From positions 3,720,001-3,784,000 of the forward strand of contig NZ_CP070351.1 of assembly GCF_016919385.1 (NCBI RefSeq): DNA of 64,000 nucleotides. The letters run 5' to 3'. Positions 54,559 to 63,427 of this stretch are shown here, piece after piece. The first letter of the stretch is position 1, and each line of letters opens with the position of its first letter. Origin of the DNA: Gordonia sp. PDNC005. Its GTDB lineage: Bacteria > Actinomycetota > Actinomycetes > Mycobacteriales > Mycobacteriaceae. The notes below the pieces were generated by a model, which was not told the origin of the DNA, made no database searches, and was given only the letters and a program-made list of their open reading frames with translations. Made by a program: the position numbers and the translations under genes.

Positions 54559-57500
54559 ACGATCCCACCAGATCCGCCGCCAGGCGCTCGACGTATCCCT
54601 CGTCGAACAGGGCGGATGCGTACAGTATCTCCACCCGCCCGGCCGCACCCCTGGCCGGCGCGACGATCGACACGTGCAGATCGCATCGTGCGATGTCAAC
54701 GGGGTACGGCGTCACGTGGACTCCGGGAAAGTCCGGATCGCGATCCATGGTCAGCATCACCTGAAACAACGGGTGCCGATCGGTCGACGACGGCCCCAGT
54801 GCGTCGACCACGTCGCTGAATGCGGTCGCCGAGTGTGCAAATGCCTCATTCTCTGCCTGCCGTACCGCCTCGACGGTGGCGGGCCAGGACACCTCCATCC
54901 GGCACAGGACGCTGACGGTGTTCACGAACATGCCGACCACCCCGTCCCACCGGGTGTCGTCGCGTCCCGAGATCAGGGCGCCGACCGGGACTGCGCTCGC
55001 GCCGCTCCGCGCACTCACGAGCGCCGCGAGCGCCGCACGGAGGACGGTCAGCTCGGTCACGCGGTGCTCTCGAGCGGCGTCACCGACAGCAGCCCACTGA
55101 CCTGGCGCGATCGGGTGCGACACCCGTGCTCCACGGTTGTCCCAGACGGATGCTCGCCGCGACACGGTGGCGAGGTCGACGACGATCGACGCTGCCGGCG
55201 CGAAGTGGGCGATGTCGGCGTCCCGGTTCATGTCGGCCCGGGCGGTCGCGAGGCGCGCATAGTCCCGGTAGTCCACGCCTCGTGTACGAGGCGGCTCGGT
55301 CAGGCTCCCCGCCAGAAGCCGCAGGGATTCGCCGTCCACCGCGAGGTGATGAAAGGCGAATCCGACCTGCGTGGTGGCCCCACGCGGGGCGATCACCGCG
55401 CGGATCGGGTAGCCAGAGGCCACGTCGATCGGCTCGTGCAGGCGTCGGCGCATGTGAGACGGATCGGCGAGCGAATCGATTCGCCACCGATCCGGATCCG
55501 CGGTCGAGTCGATCGTGAACGTCGCGTCGTCGGCGAACCTGCTGCGGAGCATCGGATGTGCGTCCACCAGCGAACCGACGAGCCCTCGTGCATCGGCCGC
55601 CGAGATCACCCCCGGAACAGTGATTTCGAAGGCGATGAGGTGATCGAGCCGGCGCCGGCCCCCGAACACCGTGCGCTGCGCCGGAGAGATCGGCACGGGC
55701 CCGTCGTCGCGAGGGGCGGGTTGGGACCGGTCATGAGCAATCGACTCGATGCGTTCCGCGATTCGCAGGGGCGTGCCGGAAGCGAAGACGTCGCGCACGC
55801 CGATCCGCACGCCGAGTCGCCCGTTGATGTCGGCTGCCACCGCTGTCGCCGACAGGGAGTCCCCGGCGAGGTCGAAGAAGTCGTCGTCGATCCCCAGCCG
55901 GTCGGTGCCGAGTGCCCGTTCGAAAGCGTCGACCACTGCCTTCTCCACCTCTGTCGAGGGCGCACGGAACCGCCGCCGCTCGCCGACCACCGGCGGCGGC
56001 AGCGCAGACGTGTCGATCTTGTTGTTCACCGTCAGCGGGAGTTCGTCGAGCAACGTCACTCCGGCCGGGGTGTGTGGTGAACCGGCCAGGTCACGCACGC
56101 TCGCCCGCACGCGTCGGGTCAGGTCTGCCGTGTCGACACCCGCAGCGGGGACCACGTACGTGTGCAGCCAGGCCCCTGAATCGGTTCTATGGGCGACGGT
56201 CACGCTCCCCGTCACGAGACCGGTCGCCACCACAGCACGATCGGTCTCCGCGGGCTCGACGCGTACCCCGTGGATCTTGACCTGACCGTCGCCGCGGCCG
56301 AGGAACCACAATCGATCGTCGACACCGCGCCGCACACGATCGCCTGTCCGGTACATCCGTCCGCCGTCACCGTCCAGCGATGCGACGAAACGGTCCGCCG
56401 TGCGGCCCGCCAGTCCGACGACGCCGCTGGCGAGGCTGGGACCCACTACGTACAACTCACCCTCACCGCCGCGCGGGACCGGGCGAAGTCGCCGGTCGAG
56501 GACATGGATCCGCACCCCTCGCATCGGCCTGCCGAGAGCGATCAGCGGCTCGACGCCGTCGGGGTCGATCGGCTCGGTCAGAGTCACACTGCACGTGGTC
56601 TCGGTGGGTCCGTACGCGCAGCGGACGGTCCTGGTCCGCGCCCATCGTCGTATCAACGGCGCCGGACACACGTCTCCGCCGACTATCAGGTGCGTGAGGT
56701 TCGGGAGACCCTCAGCCGGGAGCGTCGCGAGTACCGCGGGCGTGACGAACAGGTGAGTCACTCCGCGGCTCTCCAGCAATGATTCGAGGTCTGCTCCACC
56801 GCGCACCTCGGGAGGGATGATCACCAGCGCTGCACCGGCGTGGGCCGCCGCGAGCATCTCGACGATCGCCGTGTCGAAGCCCGGCGACGCGAGATGAGCG
56901 ACAACACTGGTGTCGTCCAGACCGTAGTGATCATCCATCTCGTCCACCAGTGCACCGATTCCGCTGTGCGTCACCACGATCCCTTTCGGGGTCCCCGTAC
57001 TGCCGGACGTGTACAGGAGGTATGCGGCGGTGTTGTGCCGGACTTCAGGGGGAGTGCTCTCCCCGGATGTCCGACGGTCGGCCACATTGATGTCGGCGAG
57101 GTTGATGTCGGCGAGGTTGATGTCGGCGCCCGGACCGAGGCCGAGCACCAGCGCCGGCCGCGCGTCGCCGAGCATGGTCAGCCGACGCTTCTCCGGCAGC
57201 GAGGGATCGATCGGCAACACGCACATTCCGGCCGCCGCGACCGCCCAAGCGGCGACAACGCTGTGAACTGATCTCTCACATACGACGGCGACGACGTCAC
57301 CGGGTCGTGCACGCTCACGCAGGGTCTGCGCGACGCGGGCGGCCTGCTCTGCGACGGCGGAGTACGTGTGTTCGCGACCGTCGGCGTCGACCACAGCCAC
57401 CCGGTCGGGTCTCCGGCGCCGGAGGTACTCGTCAGCGAGAGTGCGCATTCGGTCCGACGGCTCACCCACGAGCGCCGGGGTCGGATCGAGGACGTCCAGA

Positions 57501-58771
57501 CCGACTGTCGGGGTGTCATGTTCGGCAGTGCTCAGCGCCCGGACTCCGCCGACGACACCATCGAGAAGCGCTTCGGCAAAGGCGACGTCGTGGGCCTCGG
57601 CGTTCACCTCGATCTCGATCCGGAGGGTGTCGGCGCCTCCGGGGTACACGTTGATGTTCACGTCGTCGACTGGTCCAGTCGTGAGCACCCTCAGCCCGGC
57701 CCGCACCCCGTCCCCGAGGCCGACATCCGGGATAGACGGCACCAGATTCACCACCGGTCCGAGGCGCTGACGCCCGCGATCGTCGACGATCTCCTCGAAG
57801 CGGAAGCACTGGTGGCGGAGCGCTTCGGACAGCGTCGCCGCCACGGTGCGCAGAAGAGCGTCGACCGACACGGCGTCTACCTGTTCGATGAGGATCGGCA
57901 GCAGGTTGGACATCGTCCCGGCGGCGGCGCGGACGGCCGCCGTCGTGCGCCCGGATGTGACCAGCGTGAGCGGGATCGACGAGCGATCGGAGATCCGGGA
58001 CAGGCCCACCGCGCAGCCCGCGACCAGGACCGCGACTGTCGGCACACCTGCTCGTACGGCAGTTCGGCCGAGGTCGGATGCAGACGAGACGTCCAGATCG
58101 ACTCCGACGACATGCGAGGCAGACGACGGGCCTACAGAGCGTGGTGCGAATCGGAGCGGATCTGGCGCCGCAGCCATCACTTCGCGCCAGTGGTCCCTGT
58201 CGCGGCGACGACGGTTCGACACGAGATAGGTCTCCTCGTGGTCGAGGATCGCATCGGGACCGCGGGGCGACGAGGGCGCACCGCTGTCGGCTGCCGAGCC
58301 GACTCGTGTTCGGTACCGATGCGCGACGTGGCGCATCATCAGGCCGGCCGCATAACCGTCGAGGAGGATGTGGTGAGCGCGGGCATAAAACGTCCATCTC
58401 GACGGACCGATCTCGAGGAGCACACACCGCAGCAGGGGACCCGCCATGTCGACCGGCTCCCGCGTCGCGGCGGCCATCCATTCGACGGCCGCTCGTTCCG
58501 GATCGACCTCGTGGATCATCGAAACGGTCTCTGTCAGGCGAGGGCGGCTGTGCACTTCGCTTGTCAGCATGGGCTGGCCGTCCACCCTGAGTCGAGTGGT
58601 GGACATTCCGAGGTCCGCGCACACCTCGTCCACACATGCCGCGAGGGCGCCTGCGTCGAGCGACCCCTCGATGTCCAAGCATTGCGCAACAACGATCGGG
58701 ACACTGTCGCCGACCATCTGCTGGGCGAACCACAGCGCCCTCTGGGCGCGATTCAGCGGAAAGTCAGTCAT
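54461..58771 (-). CDS. Nonribosomal peptide synthetase, C-A-T-C architecture
   Basis: 1436 residues. Condensation domain about 1-430 with intact HHILLDG (133-139). Adenylation domain about 440-930 with YTSGSTGTPKG, YGPTETT, YRTGD and VNNKID. Carrier domain with the phosphopantetheine serine in DLAGDSLS (near 971). Second condensation-like domain from about 1020 with HHLAVDG (near 1141), ending without thioesterase or reductase. My hand alignment gives a specificity pocket near D-T-V-F-I-G-A-C-S-K, which I cannot match to a known substrate. The start at 58771 overlaps the methyltransferase stop by 4 bp. One module suggests a small amide or dipeptide-like product. Confidence 0.9.
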   Translation of the reverse strand: MTDFPLNRAQRALWFAQQMVGDSVPIVVAQCLDIEGSLDAGALAACVDEVCADLGMSTTRLRVDGQPMLTSEVHSRPRLTETVSMIHEVDPERAAVEWMAAATREPVDMAGPLLRCVLLEIGPSRWTFYARAHHILLDGYAAGLMMRHVAHRYRTRVGSAADSGAPSSPRGPDAILDHEETYLVSNRRRRDRDHWREVMAAAPDPLRFAPRSVGPSSASHVVGVDLDVSSASDLGRTAVRAGVPTVAVLVAGCAVGLSRISDRSSIPLTLVTSGRTTAAVRAAAGTMSNLLPILIEQVDAVSVDALLRTVAATLSEALRHQCFRFEEIVDDRGRQRLGPVVNLVPSIPDVGLGDGVRAGLRVLTTGPVDDVNINVYPGGADTLRIEIEVNAEAHDVAFAEALLDGVVGGVRALSTAEHDTPTVGLDVLDPTPALVGEPSDRMRTLADEYLRRRRPDRVAVVDADGREHTYSAVAEQAARVAQTLRERARPGDVVAVVCERSVHSVVAAWAVAAAGMCVLPIDPSLPEKRRLTMLGDARPALVLGLGPGADINLADINLADINVADRRTSGESTPPEVRHNTAAYLLYTSGSTGTPKGIVVTHSGIGALVDEMDDHYGLDDTSVVAHLASPGFDTAIVEMLAAAHAGAALVIIPPEVRGGADLESLLESRGVTHLFVTPAVLATLPAEGLPNLTHLIVGGDVCPAPLIRRWARTRTVRCAYGPTETTCSVTLTEPIDPDGVEPLIALGRPMRGVRIHVLDRRLRPVPRGGEGELYVVGPSLASGVVGLAGRTADRFVASLDGDGGRMYRTGDRVRRGVDDRLWFLGRGDGQVKIHGVRVEPAETDRAVVATGLVTGSVTVAHRTDSGAWLHTYVVPAAGVDTADLTRRVRASVRDLAGSPHTPAGVTLLDELPLTVNNKIDTSALPPPVVGERRRFRAPSTEVEKAVVDAFERALGTDRLGIDDDFFDLAGDSLSATAVAADINGRLGVRIGVRDVFASGTPLRIAERIESIAHDRSQPAPRDDGPVPISPAQRTVFGGRRRLDHLIAFEITVPGVISAADARGLVGSLVDAHPMLRSRFADDATFTIDSTADPDRWRIDSLADPSHMRRRLHEPIDVASGYPIRAVIAPRGATTQVGFAFHHLAVDGESLRLLAGSLTEPPRTRGVDYRDYARLATARADMNRDADIAHFAPAASIVVDLATVSRRASVWDNRGARVSHPIAPGQWAAVGDAAREHRVTELTVLRAALAALVSARSGASAVPVGALISGRDDTRWDGVVGMFVNTVSVLCRMEVSWPATVEAVRQAENEAFAHSATAFSDVVDALGPSSTDRHPLFQVMLTMDRDPDFPGVHVTPYPVDIARCDLHVSIVAPARGAAGRVEILYASALFDEGYVERLAADLVGSFSDLSGAGPRPWGERPAVSRSRGPLPRRRSPA
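57086..57130 (-). repeat. 15-bp tandem repeat, three copies, inside the adenylation domain
   Basis: Three 15-bp units encode ADINL-ADINL-ADINV, residues about 548-562 of the peptide synthetase, just before the A3 motif. Near-identical units suggest recent slippage, likely in a surface loop. Confidence 0.88.
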
Positions 58772-59490
58772 ACGGCCGCGGCACGGACGGCTCGCACTAC
58801 AACAACCCGCTCCTCGGTCTGGCCGGGCTCGATGAGTCCCCTCTCGGCGAGCCAACCCGCCCGTTCGCTCGTCACGGGGCCGAACTGCAGGCGCGCCTCG
58901 TCGACGACCGATCCGGCGAGTCCGTTCGTCGCCAGACGATCGACGACTTCCGCCACGCCTGCGATGTCGGAGAAGACCAGGAGGAGTACACCTTCGGCGC
59001 TGAGGATCTCCGGGGCACGGTCGACGATCACGTTGAGCACCGCACGGCCGTCCGGACCCGCGTCCCACGCGTGACCGTCGAGCGTGTCGTGTGGAGCGGG
59101 CACATACGGCGGGTTGGCGACGAGCAGGTCGACAGGCTGCACGGGCATCCACACCCGCACGTCAGCCTGCACCGCTACGACGTCGACGCCGTTGGCGGCC
59201 GCGTTCGCCGCGACGGCGCGTACTGCTTCTGCGCGATCGTCGACCGCGCAGACGACAGCACCGGTGAGGGCCGCATAGATCGACGCAATACCGCTGCCGG
59301 CGCACAGTTCAACCACCGACTGGTTCGGCGGCGCACCCTTGAGTTCACCGACGACTGCGCGACTCAGCAGTGCGGAGTCCACCGACGGAGGGTACACCCC
59401 GGGACGGTCGATGACGTCGGGGCGCGAGTAGGGGAGTTCCGCGAGAATCCGGCTCGTCATCTCTTCACCGACGGCCCAGTCGACGATCAT
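58768..59490 (-). CDS. HemK/PrmC-like SAM-dependent methyltransferase
   Basis: 240 residues. SAM loop ELCAGSG (61-67) and catalytic NPPY (126-129), the motif of N-methyltransferases such as PrmC/HemK. It is shorter than PrmC at the N-terminus and lies between a metalloenzyme gene and a peptide synthetase, each with ATGA overlaps. That favours methylation of a pathway nitrogen over release-factor modification, but this is inference. The start at 59490 is fixed by the overlap. Confidence 0.87.
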   Translation of the reverse strand: MIVDWAVGEEMTSRILAELPYSRPDVIDRPGVYPPSVDSALLSRAVVGELKGAPPNQSVVELCAGSGIASIYAALTGAVVCAVDDRAEAVRAVAANAAANGVDVVAVQADVRVWMPVQPVDLLVANPPYVPAPHDTLDGHAWDAGPDGRAVLNVIVDRAPEILSAEGVLLLVFSDIAGVAEVVDRLATNGLAGSVVDEARLQFGPVTSERAGWLAERGLIEPGQTEERVVVVRAVRAAAV

Positions 59491-60536
59491 CTCGTGACCG
59501 CGGGGAGAAGTGACGATCGTCCGGCCTCCCACGCGTCCCAGATCTGCTCGCTGAGCAGATTCTCGACGACCATGCACGCGCGCGCACCGCGCACGAGTCC
59601 AATGCGGTCAGCGGGCGTCACGCCGAGCTCCCCGGCGACTCGACGGACGATCAGCTGCTCGTGGACCGCGTCGGCCTCCACGTGCTCGTCGTAGAAGATT
59701 CGCGCCGATTCGTCCACGCCGAGCCGGTGCAGGGCCCTGCTGTAATCCCGACTGGGGAGCGATGAGGACATCTCGATGAGGCAGAGATGTCCCACGAGTT
59801 CATTGACTCGACTCCGGTGCATTCCGAAATACGACAACGTGTTCAACGCGGCCAATGTGGCTGCCGGAACACGGTCTATGTAGTGCGCATAGGAATCACT
59901 GAGATCAAGCTTTCGCATTAAGTTGGCAAACAGTTCAGAATGCATGAAATCAAGTCGACCGCCACCGTATTCGTCCGATTGCACTTCCACGAGCGCGGCC
60001 TTCGCCGGACCCGCGATCCGCGGAATCGCATGGGTGTGAAGGTCCGCTTCGCGGAGTTGATTGAGCGAGCGGTGGATCACGATCTCCCGAAACTGCTCGA
60101 CGGTGCCCTTGGTCGCCATGAATCTGGCGAGCGGCGGCCCGTCGTCGGATCCGCCGATCCGGAAGAGCTCGTCGACCACGTCGACCGGATCGACGACGCA
60201 TCCGACCGATTCGTCGAGTGCTGCCATGTGGAGGGCCTCGAGGTCTGACCGAAGACGGAGCAGGTCAGGGTCCCATCCGAGCTCATCGTCGACACGGTCG
60301 ATCCCGCGGAGGTGCAGTTCGTACAGCAACGTGAGTGCAAGCTGCGCATCGTCGTCCGCAAATACGTCGACGACGTGGTCAACACCGGTCGACGCTACCC
60401 GGCGAGAGGAGCCACGGGGATCCGTCAGGTCCGCGAGCAAAGCCTCAGTGATCTTTCCGCGTGCCGACGGGACTGGCATTCTCAGCGCTTCCGACGGACG
60501 CTGCTCTGGGTCCGTGAGTACACTCGAATCAATCAT
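59487..60536 (-). CDS. Haem-oxygenase-like iron-containing redox enzyme (HDO-type)
   Basis: 349 residues, helical. It matches the iron-containing redox enzyme family (haem-oxygenase fold, non-haem iron). Candidate metal ligands lie in LVEVQSDEYGGG (E184, E189), around E255, and in FYDEHVEADAVHE (H285, D289, H292). Relatives include N-oxygenases and C-C cleaving enzymes such as SznF, UndA and BesC. First gene of the NRPS operon. Parts of the gene (about 59880-59960) are less GC-rich than the neighbours, which may mark transfer. It probably oxidises an amino-acid precursor or carrier-bound substrate. Confidence 0.82.
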   Translation of the reverse strand: MIDSSVLTDPEQRPSEALRMPVPSARGKITEALLADLTDPRGSSRRVASTGVDHVVDVFADDDAQLALTLLYELHLRGIDRVDDELGWDPDLLRLRSDLEALHMAALDESVGCVVDPVDVVDELFRIGGSDDGPPLARFMATKGTVEQFREIVIHRSLNQLREADLHTHAIPRIAGPAKAALVEVQSDEYGGGRLDFMHSELFANLMRKLDLSDSYAHYIDRVPAATLAALNTLSYFGMHRSRVNELVGHLCLIEMSSSLPSRDYSRALHRLGVDESARIFYDEHVEADAVHEQLIVRRVAGELGVTPADRIGLVRGARACMVVENLLSEQIWDAWEAGRSSLLPAVTR

Positions 60537-60564
60537 CGATTGCTGCTCCCGTGGGATTGGAATA

Positions 60565-60786
60565 ATGGCTCTTCACGATAAGTCCGGCGATTCTGCGCCC
60601 GGAGAAGTGACCGTATTCCCATGCCCTGGCGGCCCTCTTCTCGTTCGCGGTCCCATTTCAGTCGTCAATGCCGATGGTAGCGCGTTCTCGCCACGCCGAC
60701 AGACGGTCGCGTTCTGCCGCTGCGGCCGGTCGACCATTGCTCCGATGTGCGACGGTTCGCACAAGAGTGGACGACCGAAACAATAG
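60565..60786 (+). CDS. CDGSH iron-sulfur domain protein
   Basis: 73 residues. FCRCGRSTIAPMCDGSHKSG (about 50-69) carries the three cysteines and the histidine that bind a [2Fe-2S] cluster. Small soluble redox or cluster-transfer protein. Start-to-start distance to the divergent haem-oxygenase-like gene is 28 bp, and the pairing suggests it supplies electrons or iron to that enzyme. The stop lies 4 bp before the MFS gene. Confidence 0.92.
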   Translation: MALHDKSGDSAPGEVTVFPCPGGPLLVRGPISVVNADGSAFSPRRQTVAFCRCGRSTIAPMCDGSHKSGRPKQ

Positions 60787-60790
60787 CGGC

Positions 60791-61906
60791 ATGCGCTTTC
60801 CGGTCGCCGTTCTTGTGCTTGCGGCGACAGCGTTCACGGTCGTCGTCGACGAGACGTCCATCGCCCTCCTCGGACCGTCGGTGGCCGCCGAGTTCGGACT
60901 CGGCGACCAGGTCCGTCATCTTCTCGTCACCCCGTTCGCGGCCGCCTTCGTCGGAACCCTGCCCGCGGCCGTTCTGCTCTTCGGACGTGTCGACCCACGG
61001 CGTGCGGTGGCGCCCGCCACCTGCGTGTTCGCCGTGAGTGCTGCGGCCGGAGCCCTCGCGCCGTCAGTATTCGCACTGGTGAGCGCCCGAGCTGCCCAAG
61101 GCGCGGCAGCCGCTGTTGTCATGACCTGCGTGCTGGCATCACTGCATGTCGTGACTGTCGACTCGCCGACTCGGACCCGTGACTTCGCCCTGTTCTCCGT
61201 GGTCTCCGGTGCGGGCGCAGTCGCCGCGCTGCTGGTGGCGGCGCCACTGGCGACCGTGTCGTGGCGCCTGTGCTTCTGGGCAGTTTGTGCCGCAGCCCTC
61301 TGCTGCGTCGCCGGCTGGCTCGCGGTGGGGTCCGAGTCGAGCGACGGCGGGCGGTCTCAGCCCGGCGCACCGGGGTCGACACCCTGGCGCGCCCTGTCGA
61401 CCACGTCCATCGTGAACGCCGTGCTGAGCGCTTCGGTCATCACCGTCAGCTTCGCCGTGCAACAGGATCACGACTGGTCTCCGGCTGAGACCGGAATCGG
61501 CTTCCTCCCGCTCAACGGCGCGGCGGCGATCGGAGCGGTGGTGGTGTCGCGGTTCGCCGACCGGCTCGGGCCGCGATTCCTGCTCTGCGGAGGCATCGGC
61601 CTGCTCGCGATGGGGTGTGCACTTCTCAGTCTCGTTCCCGAGCGACCTGCCGCCATTCTCGCCGCGACAGTTCCGCTTGGTCTCGGCCTCGGAGTAGCTC
61701 TTCCGCTGGTCAACGACGGTGTGCTGACCGGTTCCGACAACCGGCCGATGCACCGTGCTGCCGCGCTGGGTGTCGCACAGCAGATCGGACTCGCCGTGGG
61801 GGCGTTGATCGCTGCCGTCCACTCCCCGGTTGCACTCAGCGTGTTAGCCGCCTGCGCCGCCCTGTGGGCGGTGACCGCTCAAGCCTCGCCGAGCCCGCGC
61901 AGATAA
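60791..61906 (+). CDS. MFS transporter, likely product exporter
   Basis: 371 residues with about 10-12 membrane helices. The DHA-type pattern is present (VVVDETSIALLGPSVAAEFG at about 17-36; LFGRVDPRRAV in the loop after helix 2). It is shorter than 14-helix drug exporters. Directly downstream of the CDGSH gene and divergent from the NRPS operon, so it is a candidate exporter of the peptide product. Its end overlaps the convergent TetR gene by 28 bp. Confidence 0.85.
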   Translation: MRFPVAVLVLAATAFTVVVDETSIALLGPSVAAEFGLGDQVRHLLVTPFAAAFVGTLPAAVLLFGRVDPRRAVAPATCVFAVSAAAGALAPSVFALVSARAAQGAAAAVVMTCVLASLHVVTVDSPTRTRDFALFSVVSGAGAVAALLVAAPLATVSWRLCFWAVCAAALCCVAGWLAVGSESSDGGRSQPGAPGSTPWRALSTTSIVNAVLSASVITVSFAVQQDHDWSPAETGIGFLPLNGAAAIGAVVVSRFADRLGPRFLLCGGIGLLAMGCALLSLVPERPAAILAATVPLGLGLGVALPLVNDGVLTGSDNRPMHRAAALGVAQQIGLAVGALIAAVHSPVALSVLAACAALWAVTAQASPSPRR

Positions 61907-62481
61907 TTCCCGATGATCGCGGCGGTCCGATCGGGTTCGGGGCCGATGACCGTCCGCGCCAGCACCAGCGCATCGGTGAGACCGATGAGCGCCTCCACCT
62001 GATCGACGTCCGACGGCACTCCCGCCTTCGCAAGGGCGGCTGCCGCGATGCGAGTCGTCATCTCATGAACGTCCCCCGGTGCTGTCAGCCGATCCCGCAG
62101 ATCTGGTCGGTCGGCCAGCTCAAGGATCAATGCGTATCGGGCTCGCATGTCTTCCGTGCGAGCCACCAGCGTGTCGACGAGCCCGACGAGCGTGTCGGTG
62201 AGCTCGGCGACGCTCACTCGATCACGACTCACCAGCTCGCTTCCGAGGCTGATCGTCACGTGGTGGGCATCGGCGACCGCGCGGTCGGAGAGAGTGTCGA
62301 TCACGATCTCGAGCAGTGCCGATCGTGTCTTCGCGTGATAAGACGTGGTCCCCGACGGAACCTCCGCCTCCCGGTCGACGGCTCGATGTGTCAGGGCACG
62401 GACTCCGTCGCGCGCGATGATTCTGATCGCGCTGTCGGCGATCGTCGTGCGGCGGTCTGGCCGCTCAACGGATGTTGACAC
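61879..62481 (-). CDS. TetR/AcrR-family regulator
   Basis: 200 residues. The helix-turn-helix spans about 10-55 (IADSAIRIIARDGVRALTHRAVDREAEVPSGTTSYHA), then a TetR C-terminal domain of the YcdC/RutR-like branch. GTG start. Divergent from an alpha/beta hydrolase with two palindromes between them, so it controls itself and the hydrolase. Convergent with the MFS gene, so a link to the NRPS cluster is unproven. Confidence 0.88.
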   Translation of the reverse strand: MSTSVERPDRRTTIADSAIRIIARDGVRALTHRAVDREAEVPSGTTSYHAKTRSALLEIVIDTLSDRAVADAHHVTISLGSELVSRDRVSVAELTDTLVGLVDTLVARTEDMRARYALILELADRPDLRDRLTAPGDVHEMTTRIAAAALAKAGVPSDVDQVEALIGLTDALVLARTVIGPEPDRTAAIIGNYLRGLGEA

Positions 62482-62490
62482 GACCCGATA

Positions 62491-62502
62491 CTACAGGTGT
62501 AG
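62491..62502. promoter_or_regulatory. TetR operator, site 1
   Basis: CTACAGGTGTAG, perfect dyad (CTACA-GG-TGTAG) 10 bp from the TetR start. The second site (62520-62531) is its exact reverse complement, which strongly suggests specific binding by one regulator. Confidence 0.78.
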
Positions 62503-62519
62503 CGTCGGACTCATAGCCA

Positions 62520-62531
62520 CTACACCTGTAG
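62520..62531. promoter_or_regulatory. TetR operator, site 2
   Basis: CTACACCTGTAG, perfect dyad 29 bp from site 1, 21 bp before the hydrolase start. Centre-to-centre spacing of 29 bp (just under three helical turns) puts both sites on roughly one face. Confidence 0.78.
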
Positions 62532-62551
62532 CGACGAACTGGGGGTCAACC

Positions 62552-63427
62552 ATGCCGATGATCGAAGATCACGTCGACCGAGATCTGTATCCGTTCGAAT
62601 CCCGCTGGTTCACGTCGTCTGTCGGGCGCGTTCACTACGTGGACGAGGGGAGCGGCCCGACGATCGTGTTCTGCCACGGATCACCGACCTGGAGTTTCAT
62701 GTTCCGCAAGGTGATGACCTCGTTGCGGAACGACTACCGCTGCATCGCCGCAGATCTTCTCGGCTTCGGCCTCTCGGAACGACCGGACACGTTCGGGTAC
62801 ACGGTGCGCGAGCACGTGTCTGTGCTCGGCGAGCTGCTCGACCACCTCGGAGTGGACGACTACATCGTCGTCGGGCACGACTGGGGCGGGCCGATCGGAC
62901 TGGCCGCATCGGTGCCACGTGCCGACCGAGTCCGTGGACTAGTGCTGACGAACACGTGTTTCTGGCCGATCACCAGGCTTCCGAATCGCCTGTTCAGCAC
63001 AGTGATGGGCACCCGGATGATGCGTCGTCGAATAGTCGAGCGGAACTTCCTCGTCGAACAGGTACTCCTGGGCCGACTCGGGCCGCCGCTGACCGCCGCG
63101 GAGGCCGATCAGTATCGCCTCGCTCAGCCATCTCCGGCGGCTCGACCCGCCCTGGCAGTGATTCCGACCGAGATCACCGCCGCGGCCCCGCTGCTCTCAA
63201 CGCTGGAGCACAACGTCGCGTCAGCGCTGCGGGACCGTCCGGTCGTCGCGGTATGGGGCATGCGAGACAAGGTGTTTCCGGCACACGACTGTCTGCCACG
63301 CATTCATAGGGCTTTCGACGACGTCACCGAGGTGAGAATCGCGCACGCAGGCCACTTCACTGCCGAAGAAGCTCCCGACGACCTGATTCGAGCGATCGTC
63401 GAGCGCTTCCCGATCAGAGCTGCTTGA
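62552..63427 (+). CDS. Alpha/beta hydrolase, haloalkane dehalogenase-like
   Basis: 291 residues. Oxyanion motif HGSPTWS (42-48), nucleophile elbow GHDWGG with D110 followed by W111 (the halide-binding arrangement of dehalogenases and epoxide hydrolases), acid D239 in RDKVFP and H268 in HAGHF. Cap-domain detail does not settle dehalogenase versus epoxide hydrolase. Regulated by the divergent TetR through two palindromes. The 3' end overlaps the convergent isomerase-like gene by 14 bp. Confidence 0.88.
   Translation: MPMIEDHVDRDLYPFESRWFTSSVGRVHYVDEGSGPTIVFCHGSPTWSFMFRKVMTSLRNDYRCIAADLLGFGLSERPDTFGYTVREHVSVLGELLDHLGVDDYIVVGHDWGGPIGLAASVPRADRVRGLVLTNTCFWPITRLPNRLFSTVMGTRMMRRRIVERNFLVEQVLLGRLGPPLTAAEADQYRLAQPSPAARPALAVIPTEITAAAPLLSTLEHNVASALRDRPVVAVWGMRDKVFPAHDCLPRIHRAFDDVTEVRIAHAGHFTAEEAPDDLIRAIVERFPIRAA

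Noticed and set aside
54266..56080. Forward 604-codon frame over the NRPS 3' half
   Set aside because: Antisense to intact NRPS domains and out of frame with the SDR gene; no motif.
57368..59074. Forward 568-codon frame over the NRPS 5' half
   Set aside because: Antisense to the first condensation and adenylation domains; no family signal.
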